64,000 nucleotides of DNA, from the NCBI GenBank assembly GCA_930367215.1, contig OV884058.1, positions 107,407,802 to 107,471,801 of the forward strand. Reading direction: 5' to 3'. This DNA comes from Pollenia angustigena. Lineage: Eukaryota > Arthropoda > Insecta > Diptera > Polleniidae. Both the position numbers and the translations under genes were made by a program. This document shows, piece after piece, positions 33,421 through 44,319 of the stretch; position 1 is the first letter of the stretch, and each line of letters opens with the position of its first letter. The notes under the pieces were generated by a model, which was given only the letters and a program-made list of their open reading frames with translations, did no database searches and was not told where the DNA came from.

Positions 33421-34380
33421 TTGCCTTATGGAATCAGTTGCTTCCTACAAGGACTATTCCAATTATTTAACAAATCAACCCCTGGCTCGACATTTTTACG
33501 AACTCTCTTCCCGCGCTTCGGTTTTAAATCAAAGCCAAATATGACCTTCGAAAGGAAACTCAAGAAAACAGGCCAGAACTGTAAAATCCTGAAAGCTTCT
33601 GGTAAACAGAGTCCCAAACTGGTCGCTAGTAATCTTTATCCCTAGGGGAAAGCCAACTAACACCAAGCTTGTCTCATGACAGTTCTAAGGTAGTAGGGAC
33701 CTATTCTAGTTCACACTTTGTATGGCTGGGACTTGTCGCTTTGACACGGCAATGTCCTTGGACGGGGTTAATTGGCACCTTTTTGACACTTTGTAACAGG
33801 TCATTGAAGTAACCAAAATGGACACATTCAATTTCGATTTAAATAATATCATAACCAATGTGAACCATGTGTATGATAGATCCCCTTCATATAAAGTAGT
33901 AGAACCAGAGAAAATCAGCCAGTACCCGCACAAAATCCAGTCACATGACTACTTTTGTGTCAGTTACTTTTCCTCTGAGGTAACTACACCTTAAACACAT
34001 TATCACCAGTTAAGTGATATGTCTTGTTTGCACCTATCACTATTCGCTCCTTTTTATTATAACAGTTATTTTGTTCACTGGTCACGGGATAAGTGCTTAA
34101 AGAACAATTTACACAAATTTCCCACAAGGCTGCTACACAATCGCACAAAAATCTGAAAGAGTTCTCTTCTACGCAGCGTTTAAAAAACTGCAGTCAAAGT
34201 AGAAATACTGCCACTTTTCCAATTTTTCATTTGTCATTGGCCAAAAAAAAACTATTGCTTTTACTTCTGATTCATTAAATGTACACAGTCGCTGCCAACT
34301 CAAAAAACGAAAAGTTGTACACAAACTTGTGTTTTTTATTCGACAGTTTTCGCTTTCAACTGCAGCTGACTCAGTTGCTT
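33420..34380. other. Mixed-composition stretch without a recognised gene
   Basis: A 102-codon plus-strand frame starts in the array at 33337 and ends at 33645; it has no recognisable domain and its opposite strand is also open. The sequence 33660-33990 is less AT-rich but has no frame that I can support. Confidence 0.3.
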
Positions 34381-34381
34381 T

Positions 34382-34524
34382 GTCTGGGTTCACACTACGA
34401 AAGTTTTCCTTAAGAAAGTCTGGGCTTATTGGTGAGATTGGATAGGAGAATATCATGTTTTCTTTCCCTCTTACCACTAAGCTTATACTTTCTTAAAGAA
34501 AATGTTCATAGTGTGAACCCAGAC
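34382..34524. mobile_element. MITE family A, copy 3 (143 bp)
   Basis: GTCTGGGTTCACACTACGAA at the left and TTCATAGTGTGAACCCAGAC at the right are inverted, with 'cttattggtgag' in the arm as in the copy at 18219. Flanks TTT and TAT are an imperfect target duplication. Confidence 0.75.
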
Positions 34525-34643
34525 TATAGAAACAATTTTACTCTAAACCAGTGAAGGGCACTTTTGCAAAGCTATGTACGCGTGCATAGGAAACCAAATG
34601 TTGCTTGTGTGACGTCGACACATGTAATCGGTTAAAAAACCTA

Positions 34644-35138
34644 CAGCCGTATTCATAACAAAAAGTTAGCCACAGTTTGTACAGTACGAACAACGAGCTG
34701 CTAACTAGAATGCCGATTAAGCTAAGCAGCTTGTTGGCACAGAGTTAATTCATAACGAACTTTTCTCCATCTGCCAACTTTTAATAAATCAACTCTGAAT
34801 TTTTATGATGACACATTGTATTACTCAAAAATGCAACTCGTTTGTATTAAACATCTCTGGTTTGTCATTTTTTTGTAATTTTTTTTTTTTGTTTTTTTCT
34901 CCACATATAACAATTTTAAAGGTTTTTTAAAATAAAAAAAAGATATAAAAATAATATAAAATAAAACAGTAATAATGTAAATAAAACCAATCAAATTGTT
35001 TAACATTAAACAGCTGTTTTTTACAAGTTGGCAGCTCGTTAACAAGAGTTTAGCAAGTCGTTAGCCAGAGTTTGGTAAGTGTATTATAAATAAACTTTGT
35101 GTTAACTTCATGCCAAATTTTCATTATGTACACGGCTG
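34644..35138. mobile_element. Diverged inverted-repeat element, TSD CTA
   Basis: CAGCCGTATTCATAACAAAA matches the complement of the right end (CAGCCGTGTACATAATGAAA) with several changes; 'acaacgagctgctaac' and 'gttggcagctcgttaac' pair further in. CTA flanks both sides (34641-34643, 35139-35141). Confidence 0.5.
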
Positions 35139-35139
35139 C

Positions 35140-35930
35140 TAAACTTCTAACCGTTTCGTACTATATATGAAAATCGTATTATTATTCGGAATTTAAAAAA
35201 GTTTGTTGTCCCAAATTAAATCTTCATATAAAATTTGCACCAGAGCTGATCCAGTCATCAGTTCGAAGGGGGTGGATCACACAGTAAAAACTTTGTCAGA
35301 ACAGCTTTCAAGCCCAGTTTGTGTTTTCAGCATGCCAGTGAGTCCTTACTTACCAGTATTTTATGGCAGTGATAATGTCTTTATATGGTAAAAATTAGAG
35401 TTTCTTAGTCTCAGAGCGTTTGATTTGATTCATTTGGAAATTTTGGGCCTTCTACAAAATTTTGTGGTGAAAGGAGTTTGTCTCAAATTTGTATCTCAAT
35501 ACGACCATCCGCATGATATTTACGGCAGTAAAGTTCAATTTGAGAGTTAATATGCTGTGTTTTGAATCAATAACCGAAAACTTAATTTGGCTCGGATATT
35601 TCCTATATACTACACACAGAAAAAAATCAATATAAAATCGTCGAAAACAAGGTTGACTTAACATGATTTTACATAAATAAAAGTTAAATATTTCGAGTTG
35701 AAACAACGTAAATTTTAATGAATAGTCAAATTGGTGGGAGTGTGATATAACAGTCTGAAGAAGCTTCAGAGACAACATATGCATTCATTTAAGAATAATT
35801 TAAACACTTACCCCTGTAAGACATGGTTCACTTATTTTGTATTCTCCTTTGTTAAAAGAAGCATCAGCAGAATGGCACTATATGATTTTTGTCATCATTC
35901 TACTTTGAAAACTTAAAGTACTATTTAACT
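35140..35930. other. No feature recognised
   Basis: No supported exon or element; frames here are short. Confidence 0.35.
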
Positions 35931-35943
35931 AAATAATTTTCGT

Positions 35944-36160
35944 TCAAATCAAAATGATTTTCGTGCACTTCGTGATTCTTTTGGTCAGCAAAGTCGACCG
36001 AATGTTTTCACAATTGTACGCAAACCGGGTCTGCAGGAAATGGGAAAACACTGTTTGGTGCGGTTTATAGGAAAATAAGGACTTCTTGTGGCCAGAAATT
36101 GAGAATATAGACCAGGACGATATGTGGCTCCGAATCGAATAGATGTATGGCACGGAAGCC
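35944..36160 (+). pseudogene. Decayed Tc1/mariner-like transposase fragment
   Basis: One plus-strand frame reads FRALRDSFGQQSRPNVFTI, like the first helix-turn-helix region of mariner-type transposases. After a frame change the sequence at about 36086-36146 reads DFLWPEIENIDQDDMWLRIE, which resembles the stretch before the second catalytic Asp. Stops and frameshifts prevent expression, and most of the middle is missing. The match is from family knowledge and is short. Confidence 0.35.
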
Positions 36161-36206
36161 GTGGTGAGCAGTTGGCCGATATTTTGTTTTACACATAATT
36201 GTCATA

Positions 36207-36406
36207 CAGTGGTGTTCTGGGAATCGAAAACGCAAGAGCTTTGCAGTTGTTTTAATACACTTTTAATTTAATTCTTATAATTTTTGTTATAAAATTAAGT
36301 TTAATAGAGAAATATTTGTCATAAAATTCTTTCATTACAGAATTCTTATTAAAAACGTCATTTAAAATTCTTGCGTTTTGCGTTTTCGATTTCCAGAACA
36401 CCCCTG
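36207..36406. mobile_element. 200-bp MITE, CAG...CTG ends, TSD ATA
   Basis: CAGTGGTGTTCTGGGAATCG pairs with the complement of CGATTTCCAGAACACCCCTG, extending to 'aaaacgcaaga'. ATA is present on both sides (36204-36206, 36407-36409). Non-coding. Confidence 0.65.
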
Positions 36407-36409
36407 ATA

Positions 36410-37960
36410 GAAATATCCTTCTATCATAAAAAACTATATAAAGATATTTCTTAGAAAATGTTTTGTTTTTTTTTAACAATTAATATCGGTCGTTTTGTTT
36501 GGACCACCCAAATGTATTAAATATTGAAATTGTACGAAATCTGCCTATTATTTCACCTGGCTCCTATACAAGTGTTCTCCCGAATTTAAGGTTTTGATAC
36601 CATATTTAATACTAAATCTGTCAAAAACTTGTTTGGTTAATGTAAATTTCATTCAGAACATGGTCGAATATGAATATCTTTAGTATTTAAGAGCAAAAAC
36701 ATTCTGTAGAATCATTTGTGTGGGGGCTTAGCGAAATAATTATTCGATTTGTATCATTGCTTTAATTGAAATTTTAGTTTCCTACAATTAAATTATTTTC
36801 ATGTCACTTTTTGTCTTTAATTTTCTTTAAATTTAATGCCAAAAGGCATTTATTTTATAGCTGGGTAAATGACCCAGTTGAATTGAAAATATAGAAAATA
36901 GACAAAAATTAAACTGGCAAAATATAAGAAATTAAATTAAAAAAAAAATTGTGTCTGAGATCAAAATGATGTTGATTTAAAAATTAATGTTTTATTAGTC
37001 ATAAATATATGAATGTTTTTGTCCGTAAGTAGATATGCTTTTCTTTTTGTAGTTTTATAAAATAAATATGGTTTGAAATAAAAACTACCTGTTTATTTGT
37101 TTAATAAAAAAATTTTCTATGTATTTTGAAAAAAAAAACTTTAATAATATTTAACAAATTATAACGTTGAGTGATTTTGTCTCATGCAAACAATTTCATA
37201 TTTAAAAGCATTTTCAACAATTTAGTAGAAACAATTTTGGAAAGGGGCGAAAGAGAATTAGCTAATTAAATAAGTTTTATAGTTTTACCCTACACCACCA
37301 TAAGTTTTATTATACCCTTACCGTATTGAACGTTTGTGCTGAAGTTTGTAATGCATAGCAACAGTGATTCTAGGCCTTGGTTTCAGTATATTGATCTTTT
37401 TATAACAACACTTGCTGGGTCGATCTAAGATGTCCGTCCGTTTTCCCTGTGTGCACAATACAGGTCGCAATTTTTAAGAGAATTAAAAAACAACAAAATT
37501 GGTTGTACAAAGCCTGCTCAAAAGGTTTATAATCGATAGAAGATATTATTTAGTTTCTATAAAACCGTTAGGTAAGTATGGGCAAGTCGACTTGGACTCT
37601 CCTTCAACGGCTAATGTCATAATTGCGATGACGGGGAAAACTGCTGTCCATCTCCTATGAGAATGATAGGTCCAACCTGTCAGGAAAACCAGATTCGTTA
37701 GCAACTACATACTATCAAACGTTGGTGAGCTATCTGTGTCCAAACTCATTGACATTCTGGGATATCTCAAGGCTAGATATTGGATTTGATATTACGTTAG
37801 TTTACATTACAATAGAAATTAAAAATATGTATCTGACGAGTAAACTACTACGATAACCAACCAACCAATCAATCAAGTTTTTGCTCCCATTAATCTTCTA
37901 AGTATGATAATCTTAAGCTAACATTTTGCACAAGAATTTTATATTGCTATATAAACCAAT
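36410..37960. other. No gene recognised; weak DINE-type remnant near 37310-37450
   Basis: 'ttattatacccttac' and 'gatctaagatgtccgtccg' near 37310-37440 recall the DINE 5' block but are too short and diverged for a firm call. The rest shows nothing I can support. Confidence 0.35.
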
Positions 37961-37967
37961 AACTACC

Positions 37968-38203
37968 ACGCTACTAAGACAAATCCTGAAAAAGACCCGA
38001 AAACCCGATCGACACCTACTATCTATTTGTCGATTGCGAGGCCGCTTTCGCCAGCCCCATACGTTCAAAGTTGTTTAAAGCCATGTCTGCGTTTAGTATC
38101 CCTGCAAAGCTGATTCGGATTTGCTGAGATGAGATCCTCAGTTAAAATAGGAAAGAACCTCTTCAAGCGATTCAGTACCAAACGAGGTTTCTCGTTTGAC
38201 CTT
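37968..38203 (+). pseudogene. Fragment of a second LINE reverse transcriptase
   Basis: Readable in two frames: LRQILKKTRKPDRH, then YYLFVDCEAAFASPIRSKLF (the region of the first catalytic Asp), MSAFSIPAKLIRIC then a stop, and after a frameshift VKIGKNLFKRFSTKRGF (the GFRQG region). It belongs to a different family from the LINE at 15282-17430. It continues after the MITE at 38204-38404. Confidence 0.6.
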
Positions 38204-38404
38204 GGGTGCGGTTGTAAATGCATCACTGTGCTGCATCAGTGATTTCAAATCTTTATATATTTATCAGTGAAGTAAATGTGAACCAACAAATTGTGAAATA
38301 CTCGACAAAAACAATAGACATACAAAAAAGTTATAATTTTTTATCGGCTTTAAAAAAAGTTTGCTTTTCTGGTGCAGCGCAGTGATGCATTTACGAACGC
38401 ACCC
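38204..38404. mobile_element. 201-bp MITE inside the RT relic, TSD CTT
   Basis: GGGTGCGGTTGTAAATGCAT and ATGCATTTACGAACGCACCC are inverted ends, extending to 'cactgtgctgca'. CTT flanks both sides (38201-38203, 38405-38407). Taking out the MITE and one CTT makes the relic read D-L-F-N-I-L-L-E-K without a gap, which confirms the boundaries. Confidence 0.8.
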
Positions 38405-38520
38405 CTTTTTAACATCCTGCTGGAAAAGGTGATATAAGACGCGGATGTGAATAAGAAATGCACAATATAAACAAAGCAACACATGCTGCTCGCTAATGCC
38501 GACGATATTGATATCATACA
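38405..38520 (+). pseudogene. Continuation of the LINE RT relic
   Basis: FNILLEKVI, a stop, DADVNKKC and LLANADDIDII: the last word is the catalytic YADD box with Tyr changed to Asn. The relic is then cut by the foldback element at 38523. Confidence 0.6.
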
Positions 38521-38522
38521 CC

Positions 38523-38950
38523 CAGACAAAAAACATGATTAAATATTGTCATCTCCAGCAAAACTATTTTTAAAGCAAATTTTGAACATATTATGTTCAA
38601 TATAACCATATTATTGTCACTCACAACCTTATTATGGTTAACTAAGTCCTCCATCAAGAAGACACAACCATATTATGGTTGCCACGGAACATGTTTTTTT
38701 TTAATAAAAACTAAAATATGTTTAAGACTTATATTAGCATGGTAGTTTTACAACCATAGTATGTTTTTCTTGGAAAATAATAAAATACTATTGTAAATGT
38801 AAAACAAATTACTGACCTATTTAACCATAACATGTTAAGACGCAACCATAACATGGTTGTAGATTCGTGATGGAGGACTTATTTAATCATAATATGGTTG
38901 CCGGGACAATAATATAGTTAAATTAACCATAATAGATTTTAAAATGTTCG
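38523..38950. mobile_element. Foldback element with AACCATATTATGGTT palindromes
   Basis: The arms share 'aagtcctccatca' (38645) and its complement 'tgatggaggactt' (38868), flanked in both arms by 15-bp palindromes such as aaccatattatggtt. Outer parts match through 'atattattgtc' and 'gacaataatat'. A diverged half copy is at 56765-56960. Exact ends are not fixed. Confidence 0.6.
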
Positions 38951-39450
38951 TTAAAAAGAGTTTCATATATAAACCAATAAATATTCTTACAGTTTTTAAA
39001 AATTGTGATGCTGATAAGCACCTTTCTAAAGGAACTAAAGTAACAGGGACTATAAGATATTTTATTGCAACTTTAGATAATGTTCTAAATTGGATTTTAT
39101 TCTCAACCCAAAAGGTAATCAATCGAGCGGGCTTTTCCTCTAATGGTCGTTCGTTGTTTTATCCTATGCTCGCAATTGCAATTGCATTTTTATTTGATAT
39201 TTTTTTGCAACATCATAAAATTATCTGACATTTCAGCCCCTATTTTAACATATAAAAATTTCGGCATAAAGGCCTTAAGTTAGTAGTAAAAAAGCACAGC
39301 TAAGCAATCCATACCACCTGCCATTCTTGTTGTTTGTATTCATTGCTGTAATTCTGCGGGAATTAATAATAGCTTGTAAAAACTTGGCCAAAAAACTGTG
39401 TGTATTGCTGCTGTAACATGGCTTCATAGCTGTTTTTTAAATAATAATAA
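38951..39450. other. No feature recognised
   Basis: Contains a 94-codon frame from 38944 whose opposite strand is also open; no recognisable domain. Confidence 0.3.
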
Positions 39451-39457
39451 TATAGAT

Positions 39458-39541
39458 ATTTATGTTTTTCCTATCGATATTTTCTATAGTTTAAGACTTT
39501 CGATAGTATTTATAGTACTATCGATAGTTTCCCAGCACTAC
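39458..39541 (+). repeat. Repeat with TATCGATA (DRE/BEAF-like) sites, copy 1
   Basis: 'tttaagact' followed by 'tactatcgatagtttcccag' 'cac' matches 60750-60798. The words atcgata and cgatag match the DREF (WATCGATW) and BEAF-32 (CGATA cluster) binding patterns of flies. Binding is not shown by sequence alone. Confidence 0.5.
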
Positions 39542-39739
39542 GATATACGATCTTGCAGTCAAAAATTGACTTTTTGCAAATCAAATTGAACCATTTACAA
39601 AGCAAAATGAACGGTTCAATTAAATGTGCTCTAATGTTCATTTAAAATATTTATTATGAAGATTGGGGAACATTTAATTTGATTGAAGTTTTGAAAAGGT
39701 TAAATTTTATAAATCACAAATCGCCTTTTAACATTAGTG

Positions 39740-39911
39740 CAGTATAATCTCTCTTAACGGACACAATCTTTAAACGCATACCCCCTTTAGACGGAACGGC
39801 TGCATGGTCCCGCCAGCGTTAAATGAGGAATTCATTAAGTTCCTTCGTCCCGTCCCATTATACGGACTTTTTAATGGTATCTTCGATGTCAGGTCATAAG
39901 AGATAGTACTG
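39740..39911. mobile_element. 172-bp pogo-like MITE
   Basis: CAGTATAATCTCTCTTAACG and the inverted right end CATAAGAGATAGTACTG resemble pogo/Tigger termini (CAGTA.TA.CTCT). Inner 'aacggac' and 'atacggact' are also arranged inversely. A flanking TA pair is not evident. Confidence 0.45.
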
Positions 39912-40451
39912 TTTCTAAATCAAATTCGAAAATCGCGACATTTTCATATGCAATTAGCTTGCAACAAGATTATGTGTTGTTGGGTCCATATTTCCTCGTA
40001 ACACCAATAAAGAGTCTACTCACCGTAATTCGCACAGGAACTTCTTCCAAAAATCATCTTAACACGAAAAAAAACATGTACAAATTTGGAATTTAAATTA
40101 AATGCGGCACATGCAACATTTTGATAAGCCTTAGCAGCCAAATTTTTTTATTGATAGGTCCATATTTCCTCGTAAATTCACTAGAGAACCCTCTGTATTC
40201 ACTTTTACTCTAAGAAATTTCATAGTATTATTGAGGGCTCCAGAAAATACACTTCACCAAAAAAATTTTGTCTATCATTAATTATTGTTTATATTTTTAT
40301 ATTATTGTCTATAGATTTCGTGGTGTAAAGTATTATATTAATGGTCGGACCGAAATATTTAACTCTTACTCTGTTTTACCGATTTAATTATCTCAGGTTT
40401 GTAATTTATTTATTTTTGAGAACAAAATTTTTTAATTAATTACTTGTGAAT

Positions 40452-40638
40452 TTTTTTTTTTTTTTTTTAACAAAGCCGGGGAGGTTACCCACAGTAGTGA
40501 CAGGTACCGCGGCCACGTTAGGCCTATTGTACCCACTCCCCTTTAGCTGGCCAAAAGACCCTCTGCTTCCCACAGGAACCCAACCAGATCCTTTGCCGAT
40601 GTAGCACCGATTTGGGACGTACCCACTGAGACATGCCA
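40452..40638 (-). mobile_element. SINE-like retroposon with A tail and 7-bp TSD
   Basis: On the minus strand a GC-richer 170-bp body starts 'tggcatgtctcagtgggtac' and ends 'ccccggctttgtt' followed by about 17 A. ATTCACA flanks both sides (plus-strand TGTGAAT at 40445-40451 and 40639-40645). 'tgtctcagtggg' near the 5' end resembles a pol III A box, while the expected B box near +65 ('gggttcctgtggg') is weak. It is either a tRNA-derived SINE or a 5'-truncated LINE tail. Confidence 0.7.
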
Positions 40639-40967
40639 TGTGAATGAGAATCTCCCCATTTTATTTTACCCAAGTTTATTATAAATTCGCTTTTCTCATT
40701 TGGTAACAATTTAAAGTTTCTTTTATTAAAGTTATTTATGAAATTAAAAACAACAAAAACTCACCTTGAATTTCTTTAAATCCTTTTTTAAATCGTATTT
40801 TCATAAAAATAGACACTTTTTGCTTAAATTCTTTCGTTTAAGTTTTTAAAATATTTTTTTGCAGAAAAACACTTTCATTTGACACTGTTATTTCAAATAT
40901 TTTTTAAAATTTTCTTTTAAATTTGCCGAATTACATTTTATTTATAATTTATGTATTTTTAATAATT

Positions 40968-40988
40968 ATGTATGTATGTATGTATGTC
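40968..40988 (+). repeat. (ATGT)n microsatellite
   Basis: Four to five ATGT units. Confidence 0.85.
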
Positions 40989-40989
40989 G

Positions 40990-42340
40990 TTTTGGGTTTA
41001 ACCCACTCAACAGTTCTAATGGGTAACACTCGATTCAAATGTACACTTCGATTTAATTCACACACACAGACTTTTACACGCAAAAATTTAACAGCTGTTT
41101 AAATAAAACTGAAATTCAAATAATAAATTTTTCTTAATATTTTAGAATTATTTATTTGTTAAAATATTTTCAAAACAATGTTAAGGAATTTGGTTTTTTA
41201 GAATGTGTGTGGTGGTGGGTGAATGATTTCAATTTCAAATGCACTTGAGCGAATAAAAAAATATTTGAAAAATAATGAACAAAACAAAAAAAAAAAAAGA
41301 AGAAAAAGGTGTTTTAGAAATATGTACATGAATTGAAAAACTTTAATGGTTTCTTTGACAAGTTGCTGCTGCTGTTGACGATATTGTTGTTTTTATGGTG
41401 GTGGACTGTTAACATTTTAGGTAATTTAACTTTGTAAAAAAAAAACTGCAGGGATAGAAATAATTCTTGTACTATACCTAAAAATGTTTAATAATAAAAG
41501 GTTTGTTTCTTTACTCTAGTAAAGAAACTTGCACTAAAAGCGTTCCCGTTCTTAAAATGTGTGTAACATGTAGGTATTATTGATAATAAAATAGAAGCGT
41601 AGGGAAAATCGGACAGATTTTTTGTAATCTCAAAAATGTAGGGATTTTTCGTCATATCGCATTACTTATGAGATAAATGCAGAAAAACGTTTTATTTTAA
41701 GTAATATTTTCTGGTTTAAAACGGTTTTTTCCCCCTAAAATCGCTTTAAAATATATTTCCAGAGTTGTGTGTGGTTTCATAAGTTGGCGGCACTAATATG
41801 TATGGATATGTTCAAGATTAACCGCAAAAATAACGTACGCAACAAAATTTCCAATTTTCGTTTTTTTTAATAAATAACTTTATTGGCAACACTTGCATCA
41901 TCTCCTAAAATGTTATGGTCACATAAGGTACCGTTAGGATTTTATAGCAACAACAATTTTATTGTAAGCGACAAATTTCACACAAAATTTATATGAAATA
42001 ATTTTTTATTCTCAATCTCTCTCTTGTAAAATTTGATTTTTGACGCTTACGTTTTTTTTCGCGGTTAGGGGACATATTATGTATTATAATTTTTAAGTTT
42101 TGTACTTCTTTGTAGTCAAAGCCTAAATACACATATTCGAATAAAATTTATTTTTTATAACTAATGTTTTTTCTTCTGTTTTAATGACAATTACGCGTAG
42201 GGATTTTTAGTGGGGAAATTTTTTTAACGTGTAGGGAAATCGGATTTTTTTGTAACATGTGTAGGTATTTTTTCGAAAAATCCACTGGCAACACTGGTAC
42301 ATGGAGCAATTTTGAGAGGATAAACAAAACAGCACAGACC
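40990..42340. other. No gene; a direct repeat pair around 41570 and 42205
   Basis: 'cgtagggaaaatcgga' at 41609 and 'gtgtagggaaatcgga' at 42230, each close to 'aacatgtaggtatt' or 'aacatgtgtaggtattt', suggest two ends or copies of one element, but termini were not resolved. 'ggcaacact' words at 41885 and 42288 look like hAT termini without partners. Confidence 0.35.
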
Positions 42341-42344
42341 TTTA

Positions 42345-42669
42345 AGCTGGAGGTCCATACCACGCGTTTTCGTCTCCACGCAGCGCATGATTTTCTAACA
42401 TTACTTGCGTTCTACGTTTCAAGTTACATGCAACGCTTTTTATGCAGCAGCAGCACAAGTAAAAATAAAATTTAATTTGTCAAAATCAACTGATTTGTTC
42501 GAACGCTGCTTGTGACGCTTACAAAAGTAGAAAGTAAACCTACTTTTCGCCTCAAGGCATCTACGCTTTTGTGCATGTAACTTACTATGAATAACTACAC
42601 AGATTCTACTTTTTTGACAGCTGCGTATGCTGCGAAAAAGTGAGTAACGCGTGGTGTGGACCTCCAGCT
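42345..42669. mobile_element. 325-bp MITE, PIF/Harbinger-like, TSD TTA
   Basis: AGCTGGAGGTCCATACCACG and CGTGGTGTGGACCTCCAGCT are inverted ends, TTA on both sides (42342-42344, 42670-42672). The arms continue with 'cacgcagcgcatg' and 'gcgtatgctgcg'. The terminal AGCTGG is shared with MITE B (14786-17827). Confidence 0.8.
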
Positions 42670-42685
42670 TTATCTACCTTCAAAT

Positions 42686-42871
42686 CAAGGCGAATTGGCT
42701 AGAAGGTGAGGTCAACTCCACAACAACACTGCTTCTGTGGTCGCGTTGTCAAAAATATTGCTTGTAATAAAAATAGGTTTGTTTACATAAAAAACTAGTT
42801 TGCATACAAACTTTGACAAGTCGAAAACGCCATATATTGACTTGACCCCACCTTCTAGTCAATTCGCCTTG
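42686..42871. mobile_element. 186-bp MITE, CAAGGCGAATT termini
   Basis: CAAGGCGAATTGGCTAGAAG and CTTCTAGTCAATTCGCCTTG are inverted for about 30 bp. It begins 16 bp after the preceding MITE. Relatives: 55610-56143, and a lone terminus 'gaattcgccttg' at 432-443. Confidence 0.7.
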
Positions 42872-42992
42872 ATTTAAATTGTGTAAATTGTCTAACGGCT
42901 GTTAAAGAATAATGAATAAAAAAAAAAACAAACAAAAAAGTGGTGTTCATTAAAAGAATTTATGTAAATATCTGTCAAAAATTTTATATTTA

Positions 42993-43094
42993 CGGCCAAT
43001 TTCAACAAAGTTTAGTTATAATTAACTATCAGTTATAACTTTAAAAAACTTTTATTTAACTTAGTTTTAACTGAACTTCATGAAATTGGTCGTG
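42993..43094. mobile_element. 102-bp palindromic MITE
   Basis: 'cggccaatttcaacaaagtt' is mirrored by 'gaacttcatgaaattggtcg'; the middle is TAACT-rich and also palindromic. No clear target duplication. Confidence 0.5.
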
Positions 43095-43099
43095 AATAA

Positions 43100-44310
43100 A
43101 ACAAAACGATTTGTATTAAACAGAAACTTTGAACTTTGTGTTAACAATTTAGTTATTTTTTGTCTATTTATCAGAAAATTTATTCTTAAACTTTGTTCAC
43201 AATGGGAGTAACAATTTCGGTTTTTCATCAATTTTATTTCTCGCTTTTTACGAACAAAAATGTAAGTTTTAAAAAAAAAAAAGAATGAGGGAATTATTTC
43301 TTCATAAATTATTTTACTTGTATTAAAAATTTTTTCGAATGTGCTTCTATGAACCGAATTTAAATTTATTAATCTTTTTTCAATAGCCTTATTCCTTCAA
43401 TATTTCACATACTTTTTGCTTCAGCCAACCTTTGGTTGACATTGAAGCTATAGAAATTAACTTATTCTTAGGAATGACTCTATAGACTACCAGAATATCT
43501 TGTATCTTCATTGTACACGTTTTTCCTTTAACTATCCTTTGGTTAGCAATTACGTAATGACAATTGTAAAAAGCTTTATAAATTTAAATTTCACTCATTG
43601 AAGCCCATTAAAAAAAAAGTTTTTTAAAACCATTTTTCTACTTCAGCAACAATTTGAATGAAATTATAAATGACGTTTATAATAATTTTATTAAGTTTTG
43701 AATGAAAATTTTAACAAGTTCGTAATATTGTTGTAGGTAAAAATTGCAAGCGTTTTCTTAATTGAAAATGTGTGAAGTTGCGAAAAATAATTGTTGCTTT
43801 ATTGAGAACACCACGGCAAAATGTTGCTGCTATTGCTAACGAAGCATTATTCTTATTTTCACTAATAAACGATTATAAAAAAAACAATATTAATACAGTT
43901 TTGAAAATTCAAAATTCTTAAATACTGTGGCATTTGGACAAAAAACTTTAAGTCGAGATAAGATAACAAAAAAGTTTTTAAAAAAAACTCGGGGAAAAAT
44001 CATTTTGTATATTAAAAACTAAAATAAACAAAAATTATATATATTAAAAAATAAAATAAACCAAAATTATAGAAAAATTTCTTCTATAATACAAAATTTT
44101 AAAAACGTAAACAAAAATGTTTTTTGAATGAAAATTCGTATGATTAACAAAATTTTTTCAACGTTTTAAATTTGACTTAAGATGTTTTCTCAAAATGCCA
44201 CAGATTTTTCAATAAATAAGGGGTCGTAAAGTTTTTGAATAAAAAATTTTGAGAAACTTTTAACCATTAAGTAAGATGTCGATTTAATCTTACTTTAAGA
44301 AAAATAAAAC
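43100..44310. other. No feature recognised
   Basis: Very AT-rich, no supported structure. Confidence 0.4.
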
Positions 44311-44319
44311 TATTTCTTC

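Noticed and set aside
33337..33645. 102-codon frame as a possible gene
   Set aside because: It starts in an AT-rich array, has no recognisable domain, and the opposite strand is open over the same bases.
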